The notes beneath the pieces were generated by a model that was not told the origin of the DNA, searched no databases, and was given only the letters and a program-made list of their open reading frames with translations. A program made the translations under genes and the position numbers. Positions 57,579 to 64,000 of a stretch of DNA of 64,000 nucleotides are shown one piece after another; the stretch's first letter is position 1; each line of letters begins with the position of its first letter. Source of the stretch: Prorocentrum cordatum (taxonomy: Eukaryota; Sar; Dinophyceae; Prorocentrales; Prorocentraceae); NCBI GenBank assembly GCA_963575745.1, contig CAUYUJ010017903.1, positions 77,001-141,000 of the forward strand. The letters are read 5' to 3'.

Positions 57579-59267
57579 GCTTAAACCTTGCCAGGTTCCG
57601 GGCCGTCTCTCCTGTCACTAGGTGGTCGAAGAATGTTTGGGCCAGGCACACTCGGGCTACCAATAGTTGCTTTTCCAGGACGGACCGCAGGGCTTCTGGC
57701 ATACCACCGACCCTTGTACCTGGACCTGGCGCACTGTGCCGGGACCCATCGGGGCCCTGAAACTGTCCGTTTCTTAGGATCGGGTGTTCCATGTCGACCC
57801 CGCTCATGCTTTTAGTGACCTGGTGAGAATTTGGCCCCTTGCTAGGGCCCGTGAAGCGGGCTACGACGTCGCGGACGCCTGTCACTTCTGCCAGGCCCAC
57901 AGGAGCACGCTGTTCCACAGGCTCTGGGACTGTCTTAGTGTTGCTGACGAAAGTGCTGCCATCGTCCCGCAAGAGTTTTTGCGAAGTTTCCGGGGCTCCG
58001 TGGAGGAGGCTGGTGGGAAGGCCCCTTTCGAGGTTGTCTCTGGATTTCTGCACCACCCTGCCGAAGTAGTCCCCCCCCTGATAGCCGACCAGGGAAGCGG
58101 AGACTATGAAGTGCGATTCATGTTACGGCTTCGAGGCCGAAGGCATGGCCGCCCCGCCCGAAGGTCCCAGAGGGCTCTGGGGCCACTTGTTTTTGGACGG
58201 CTCTTGCTCTCGCAGGTCTGCGCGCGAGATGAACCGCGCGGGGTGGGGCATGGCCATGCTTGGGCCGAATGGCCACCTTCTCGCCATGGCTTTGGGCCCT
58301 GTCTGGGGCAGCTGTCCCCAGACTTCCCCAGGCTGGGGAATTTGCGGCCTACGCGATGGCAGGTGCTTTCGCGTCTGGGCCGTCTCTGCTTTACCCTGAT
58401 TGCGCCAACGTGGTCAGCCTGCACGGCGTGCCAGACCTATTGCGTACCTCGCCCAAGCGACCTTACGCTGGTCTGGTGCTGCAGGGTCGTTCCCTCAGTG
58501 GTCAAAAGTTGCTTGGGTGTGAGACGGATCGGGCGCAACAGGCCATCGATTGCCCAGACATCGAGGAGGCCGAGCGCTTCCGACGCGTTGGCAACGACGC
58601 GGCAGATCGTGCCACGAAGCCCGGAGCTGTCATGCACCCGCTGCCGTCGGACGAGGAATCCAGGACGGCCGATCGTGCTCTCAGGTGCGCCCAGTACGTG
58701 GTACGCCTTGCGGCTGCTCTTTTGCCCCTTTGGCCCCGTTCAGATCTGCCGGAGGTCGGGTGGCACTCACCTCAAGAGATGGTTCCGCGCGAAGCCCCCA
58801 CTACCCAAGCATGGGCGTGGATGGGCCCGCCCGCTGGCTCCCAGTGTTTTTGGCAGTGCTCACTCTGCCTGAGGACGGCCGGGAGAGCTTGCAGCGTCGA
58901 GCCTCCCCCTGGTCGTTGCAGTGGCGAGCCGAGAGACAACGTGCAGGCTCTCCGTGGTTTCCAGCAAAGATGTATCATTTTCGAATGCTCGAACGGTTCT
59001 CTTGTGGTGGAATGCGCTGTGTGTAAAGGGTATTCGCATACTTCAGGAGCCCGTCTTGCGAAGCCGGGTAGTCCGTGCACGGGACCGCCTAAAGACAAGA
59101 CGACGGGCCTCGATAGCAAGTATCACCCCCACAGCTGGAGTCATACTTATTTGCAAAGGTCTCCGCCCCAAGGACTGTGGGGCCACCCTTCGGCAAGTCA
59201 CTTTCAATATGCTTCCAGCATGCAGCACAGCGGTCGCGCCCAACACAATCTTCCGTCGACTTCTTAA
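57579..59267 (+). pseudogene. Element C RT thumb, zinc finger, RNase H and cysteine-rich tail
   Basis: The thumb block TVPGPIGALKLSVS (about 57,730) parallels GPVGAAMLSL of A and GPMGAITLAL of B. CHFCQAHRSTLFHRLWDC is the CxxC..HxxxxC finger. RNase H is split over two frames: GHLFLDGSCSRR (first Asp), then GEFAAYAMAGAFASG (Glu), LLYPDCANVV (Asp) and RVGNDAADRATKPGA (last Asp). All four acidic positions are present. The tail has FECSNGSLVVECAVCKGY and GSPCTGPPKDKTTG as in B. Stops and frameshifts at several points exclude function. Confidence 0.75.
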
Positions 59268-59274
59268 ACTTGCT

Positions 59275-59590
59275 GCCTCACCCCCTCGCCCTGCGCCTGA
59301 TCCTCCTGCTCCTCGCTTCTGCTGTTTCTTGTGCTACTGTCCGCCCTCCCCCCCCTCTTCCTCGATCCTCGATCACCCTCGATCTTCGATGCTCGATCCT
59401 CGATCCTCCTCCTTCCCCCCCTCCCCCCTCCTCTTCCTGCTGCCCCCCCGTCCTCCTGCGCGCCCATCTCCTCCCCCTCATTCCTCCTTCCTCCCCCCTC
59501 CCCCTGCCTCTCTCCCGCCCTGCGTCCTCCTGCCTGCCCTGCTCCATATTTTTCCCATCCCCCCCACCCCTCCCCCGTCGACCTCCCCCC
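59275..59590. repeat. C/T-rich low complexity with CGATCCTCGATC repeat
   Basis: CCT/CCC-rich sequence includes five CCTCGAT-type units at 59,365-59,412. It directly follows element C. Confidence 0.8.
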
Positions 59591-61480
59591 AATCTCCGCG
59601 TCGGACCCTTTTTCGCAGTCGGAGCGGTTGCTTTACAATTACTTGGGCGTGTGTGCAACCAGCGCGCGTCTTTCCTGGATATGATAGTTGCGCGTGCGTT
59701 TCCTTCCGCAATGAGCACTGCGAACTTTACGACCAGAGAGATTTCATATTTCGAAATATGCTTGAGCCACTGTCGAAAACGCACTGCGCTATCTGAAGTG
59801 TTTGGTTGCACCAACCAACGTCCGCGAATTGAAGCTGCGGTTTCACGGGGGAGCCGGATGTCGACGCCGACGATGATGCAGATGAGGAAACGGAGGAGGA
59901 TGACGACAACGTCAGCAATCTATAATGATTTCGAGGGTACGCGGTGGCAAGGCAATTACCCTTATGTTTAAGAAGACTCGCCATCCATCCGTGTAAATGC
60001 CATAATGTTTTAAGGCGGCGATGTGCGGCGCTAGTGCGAGATTTATCGCGTTGCCCTCACCTGTGCAGCCTTCGGAACTTCAGCTTTCGGGTCGTTGTTT
60101 GCGAAGCAGTATCGTGCGACATGTTCGCCTCTCGTCTGGTGCACCCTCGTCCCCATCAAAGTATCCTCCTCTCAAAATTGTCAGCAAAGCGTCCTCATGT
60201 TCTGGCCCCAATCTGCCAACGACTGGCCTAGTGCCTACAAGGGCCCCACTGGAAATTACCAGCAGCATTTGCTCACGCGCTGGTATGTTCCGTAAACCTG
60301 CCAGCACGCTTTCACCCAGCCCAGCGGCCCAGTTTTCCAAGCGCAACTACTCACCTTGGCTTCAACGGTCAGCACGCTATCATCTCCACGTTACCGAAAT
60401 TGGCCAGCACCCCGTCCAAACTGTAAACTGCCAAGAACATGTCATAGCCCCCAGTTGCCCGAGATCGTTGGTAAACATATTATGGATGCTTCGCGTACCA
60501 TCACCAGCTCATCCAGAAAGCGGTGCCCAGGAGAGTTATTTTGATCAGGGAAGTGTAGGACCAAGGAGGGGAACAGAGAGGGGGGGAAGCCATCCGTCAA
60601 CCAAGAGCTTCCAGTCAGCCTGACCAGGCGCGGAAGGCAACCAGCAATGCCTTATCATATCCTCTGATCTGCTTATCCTCTTGGCAGCCCACTTTTGAGA
60701 CACAGCACCCGCAGAAACACATGTTCGAAACTACATTCGATGTCTGACAGTTTCGCGTCTCCTGTGCCTCTCGGCTCCAGATGGTTCCAAGGGCTCCTCA
60801 GTGAGGCCAAATCGTGACCCTGCGGCGCGTGACGGTCGCTGCCCATCCCCCCCCAAGTAACGGCAATGACCGTGCGTAGGGTAGGGGCCGGGACCCCCCC
60901 CATGGTGGGTCCCGCACATGCGATCGCAGCGCACCCCCGTCTCCACGTGCCCCGCCCCGTCCAAACGTGACCGTTACCCCGCCCCCCCCCCGCCCGGCAT
61001 CGCTCGTTGCAGGAAGTCATAGAGAAGAGTCTCACATTGCTCCATGAGCCCGCAACCTCGCCCAAGGCAGCCCCAATCCCGCCTCAACTGCCGACTACAC
61101 CTGTTCTGCTCCTTGTTGCCCCAGAGCCTGCTGCCAGTATATCAACAGCCTCGCTTTCGACGTACCGCAACACATCCTCACGCAAGCGGCCTAAAGTTGT
61201 CGACAAAGTATCCGCATCCCCAGCCGCCTAAAAGCATCTGGAGAGTGTTGTGAAGGCTCTCTGGTGTGCGTTCGAAGACCTCTAGACGGCGTGCTAGGAG
61301 CATTATGGTGGTAGAGCGGTCGTTCTGGTTGTAAATCGGCCCCTTTTGTTTGTAAAGAGGTCCTTCCTGGTTGGATCGACGTCTCTCTCGATCGAGCAAA
61401 TACCTATACGCTTTTAGACTGGCCCTTCGGAACTGGAATGCGTCACCTGGAAGCTTCTTCTTGGTTGTACCCTCACCCAT
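59591..61480. other. No confident gene
   Basis: Non-repetitive sequence of moderate GC. Frames of 60-200 codons exist on both strands (for example 60,021-60,623 on plus), with Ser/Pro-rich products and no domain or leader relict. Around 60,840-60,980 there are C runs. Confidence 0.45.
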
Positions 61481-62435
61481 CTGGTTGTGCAGATGTTTGC
61501 TCTCCTTGCTGGGAAAGTCTACTCTCCACCCTCTCCTCCCCACCCCCTCCTCCCCCACTTCTTCCCCTGTTCCGCCTCCTGCACAACAGACTGCGAGTTG
61601 GGTGCGCCCCAAGCAATGAGTGTCCCCCGCTCGCAGTTCCTCGGCCTACCCATGGCTCACCCGAGGAACCGTTCAGTGGCGGTCCGCTTGCAGAGCTAGC
61701 AGTTTGGTCAGTGGTCCTCCTCCTCATTCCCCTCCCTGCGTCCTCGTTCTCCTGCTTTTTGCGTTGAGCGGACACGGCTGGATGGCCAGTGGGTCGGGAA
61801 GCGGGCACATAAGAAATTCGCAAAATGGGAAAATGGTGCGTTCGTCCGACGCGCGTGGTTGGCAACAAAGGCTTGGGGTTCCTTCTTCTCCTCTCCCCCC
61901 CCCCTCGAGCTCGCTGTGGCGCTTGGTGCGAAACTCCGCCCTCCTTCTCCTGCTCCTCGTGCTCCTACCCCTGCTCCCTCTGAACCCGTCGTGGATCGCT
62001 GCGCCCTCCCCCTTCCTCCCTCCTCCTGCTTCCCCCTCCACAGCAGGAGCTTGACCACAAGAAACCCAACCCTGAGACTCCAGGACGGCCATTGATTTTT
62101 TGTGTGGGAACGTCACGCTTCCCATCGGCAACACCATTGAAACCCAAGAAACCCAAGGCACCCTGGAGCCAAGCAGGGTTTTCCTTGGCATGGGCTTCCA
62201 TTCGATCCACCAGAGGACTCCCCCCCGCAGGGCCCAGACATACTCTCGAGCCTCGTAAGTAGGCCTCGAACGCCGGATCCGCCCGTCTTCCTCAATTGGG
62301 GCCTCAAGCTGCACCCGTGTCTGCCAGTGGTACGTCATCGGATCACCGGCGCTGCGCAGCTACGCTCCCCCCTCGCCCCCTTCCTCCCGCTCCCCGTGCC
62401 TCCCCTCGCGCCCCTCGTGGGCCGCTGTCCCTCCC
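61481..62435. other. No confident gene; C/T-rich patches
   Basis: CCTCC-rich patches at about 61,515-61,575, 61,710-61,760 and 61,880-62,040 alternate with unique sequence. AACCCAAGAAACCCAAG lies near 62,138. No coding evidence. Confidence 0.45.
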
Positions 62436-62439
62436 CCTC

Positions 62440-62635
62440 TCGGGGGCAACGATAGGGGGGTATGCACAGGGGGGGATGCATCGACACCCAGCCGCCCATG
62501 GATCGCCGAGATAGGGGCCTCGTATCCCCACCCGGTTCAGGAACGTGCAGACTTGCTATCAGGGGCCTATCGATCTATCGGCGCCGTATCGCCGATTCAG
62601 GTCGATGTTTCCCCCCCCCCCCCCCCTTGTGCCAT
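62440..62635. repeat. Dispersed ~190-bp repeat, copy 2
   Basis: Homologous to 42,558-42,760 in ordered blocks (GCATCGACACCCA, GGGGCCTATCGATCTATCGG, CGTATCGCCGATTCAGGTCG) and ending in a C run of about 16. It abuts the foldback element that follows. Confidence 0.78.
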
Positions 62636-62648
62636 TCCCCCTCTATCT

Positions 62649-62846
62649 CGGCGGCGTGCCCAGAAGGGAGTTGAGAGGGAGCGGGCCTTCTCTGGAGGCT
62701 CGGGAGTCCCCGGGCCTCTTGAGAAGTTTCCTGGGCCTTCTCAGAAGACACGGAAGGTTTCTGAGAAGGCGCGAGGCCTTCTGAGTAATCTTGCCGTTTT
62801 CTGAGAAGGCCTTGTCGTTCTCACTTCCCCCCCTCTCTCGCCGCCG
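62649..62846. mobile_element. Foldback element family CGGCGCGCA, copy 3
   Basis: Ends CGGCGGCGTGCC and CTCTCTCGCCGCCG are inverted relative to each other. Inner blocks CGGGCCTTCTC and GAGAAGGCC repeat several times in both orientations (CCTTCTCAGAAG, TTTCTGAGAAGGC). It is more diverged than copies 1 and 2. Noncoding. Confidence 0.65.
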
Positions 62847-62849
62847 AGG

Positions 62850-63065
62850 GAGGAGGAGGAGGAGGAGGAGGAGGAGTAGGAGGAGGATGGGGAGAAGGAG
62901 GAGGCGGAGGAGAAGGAGGAGTAGGAGGAGGATGAGGAGGAGTAGGAGGAGGAGGCCGAGGAGTAGGAGGAGGATGAGGAGGCGGCGGAGGAGGAGGAGG
63001 AGGAAGAGGAGGAGAGGAGGCGGAGGAGGAGGAGGAGGAGGAGGAGGAGGAGGACGTGGAGAAGG
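62850..63065. repeat. GGA/GTA microsatellite
   Basis: GGA triplets with GTAGGA and GATGGA variants. Confidence 0.9.
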
Positions 63066-63334
63066 AGAGGCCGGGGGATTGTGGAGTACCTCGTCGTTTT
63101 CATATGGTTTTTATCGAGTGGAACGCTCCTTCATCTTCAAATGTTTGATGGTTTGTCTTGCAATGTTCTGTTCGCCGTGACCTCAACATGATATGCGTCT
63201 CTCGCTGTATCGTTATCTCGCGTTCTGTCTCTATCTCTTTATCTCTCTCCTTGCACTCGTTGCTGAAGCTGTACAGTTGTTCTGCCAATCCATTGCCAAC
63301 CACTGCCAATGCCAACGCTATGTGAATGGGGGAA
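63066..63334. other. No gene seen
   Basis: AT-richer unique sequence with a weak CTCTATCTC run near 63,225-63,250. Confidence 0.55.
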
Positions 63335-63960
63335 TCCTTTCGCTCGGCAGATTTCAGTCAGAATCCTTTTGTGGACGGTGTCATTACGACTCCTTCTTCG
63401 GAGAATTTCAATAGGAATGCCTCTGTGGAGGGTTTCGATAGGGACCTTCCTGTGGAGGGTTTCAATCGGAATCCTTCTTGTGGGGGGTTCAGTAGGAGTC
63501 CTTCTGCGGAGGGAGCAATGAGGACTCGCCAGCGCAATGCCAACGCAATGCCGAAGCAGTGCCATCGCAATGCCAAACCAATGCCAACGCGTTCCCAATC
63601 CAGTGCCAATGCAATGCCAACGGGGGGAATCCTTTGTTGTAGATTCCAGAAGGGATCTTGCTAATGGAGGGTTTCAACAAGAACCGTTCTGCGAAGGGGG
63701 GGCATGCGGACTCGCCAGCGCAATGCCAACGCAGTGCCAGCGGAATTCCAAACCAACGCCAAGGCGATTCAAACTTAATGCCAACGCGACGCCAATGGGG
63801 TGGATTGCTTGTGGTAGTGTTCAATAGCAATCCTTCTAAGAACCCCTCTGTGGATGATGTCATCCACAACGACATCATTCTAAGGACCATTCTTCGGAGG
63901 AGTTCAATCGGCATCCTTCTGTGGAGGGTTCGCATGGAACCTTTTTGTGGAGGATTGCAG
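63335..63960. repeat. Compound minisatellite: GGAGGGTTTCAATAGGAATC and CAATGCCAACG units
   Basis: About six 27-bp units (TCTGTGGAGGGTTTCAATAG then GAATCCT) run to 63,515. They give way to about ten CAATGCCAACGCAATGCC-type units, and the pair of blocks then repeats once more, diverged, to the window end. Frames reading FNRNPSVEGF-type repeats are by-products. It continues beyond the window. Confidence 0.8.
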
Positions 63961-64000
63961 TGTGAACCCGTATTTTAGGGAGGTCCGTAGGCATCGGTTT

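Larger units (their letters stand above)
56445..59267 (+). mobile_element. Non-LTR retrotransposon C, 5'-truncated and interrupted
   Basis: It starts inside the RT core and runs through the thumb, zinc finger, RNase H and cysteine-rich tail, in the order of elements A and B. It is broken by frameshifts and by inverted-repeat insertions at 56.89 and 57.26 kb. It is bounded by CCT on the left and by C/T-rich sequence on the right. Confidence 0.8.

Overview
The window looks like nuclear DNA of a dinoflagellate. The strongest evidence is a set of degenerate copies of the dinoflagellate spliced leader (DinoSL; core CCATTTTGGCTCAAG) embedded in genomic DNA. This is expected when trans-spliced mRNAs are reverse-transcribed and reinserted. 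High GC, coding stretches with G/C-ending codons, very long tri-nucleotide microsatellites and decayed non-LTR retrotransposons agree with this. There is no bacterial gene organisation, and I see no tRNA, rRNA or CRISPR array.

Layout. 0.9-10.4 kb is the gene-bearing part. Four intronless plus-strand ORFs (974-1978, 3481-3942, 5701-6675, 7331-9202) lie head to tail, separated by GGA/GAT/ATC microsatellites. Each has a recognisable or candidate DinoSL relict 12-60 nt upstream. A near-perfect relict at 10,221 precedes a 47-codon ORF. 10.4-18.7 kb holds microsatellites, degenerate minisatellites, several short inverted-repeat (MITE-like) elements and a few exon-like GC-rich patches. 18.77-20.50 kb is a composite element sharing both ends with a second copy at 48.88-51.63 kb. 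Two more DinoSL relicts follow it, then non-LTR element A (about 21.0-26.7 kb: ORF1, endonuclease remnant, reverse transcriptase, zinc finger, RNase H). Element B (about 29.8-36.1 kb) has the same order and lies inside a minisatellite array seen on both sides.

36.2-48.8 kb is mostly satellite, microsatellite and dispersed repeat, with two exon-like patches. After the second composite element, 52-55 kb is microsatellite. Next come two C-terminal tails of a different non-LTR lineage around a higher-order minisatellite (54.9-56.3 kb), and the truncated element C (56.4-59.3 kb) interrupted by short inverted-repeat insertions. The last 4.7 kb is low-complexity sequence, a foldback element and a compound minisatellite.

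How it fits together. I see no shared pathway among the predicted genes. The common theme is reverse transcription. LINE-type elements encode the machinery, the DinoSL-tagged genes look like its products, and short inverted-repeat elements have inserted into both. All reverse-transcriptase copies here are broken by stops or frameshifts. Family names rest on motifs read by eye. Repeat boundaries are approximate, usually within 5-20 bp.
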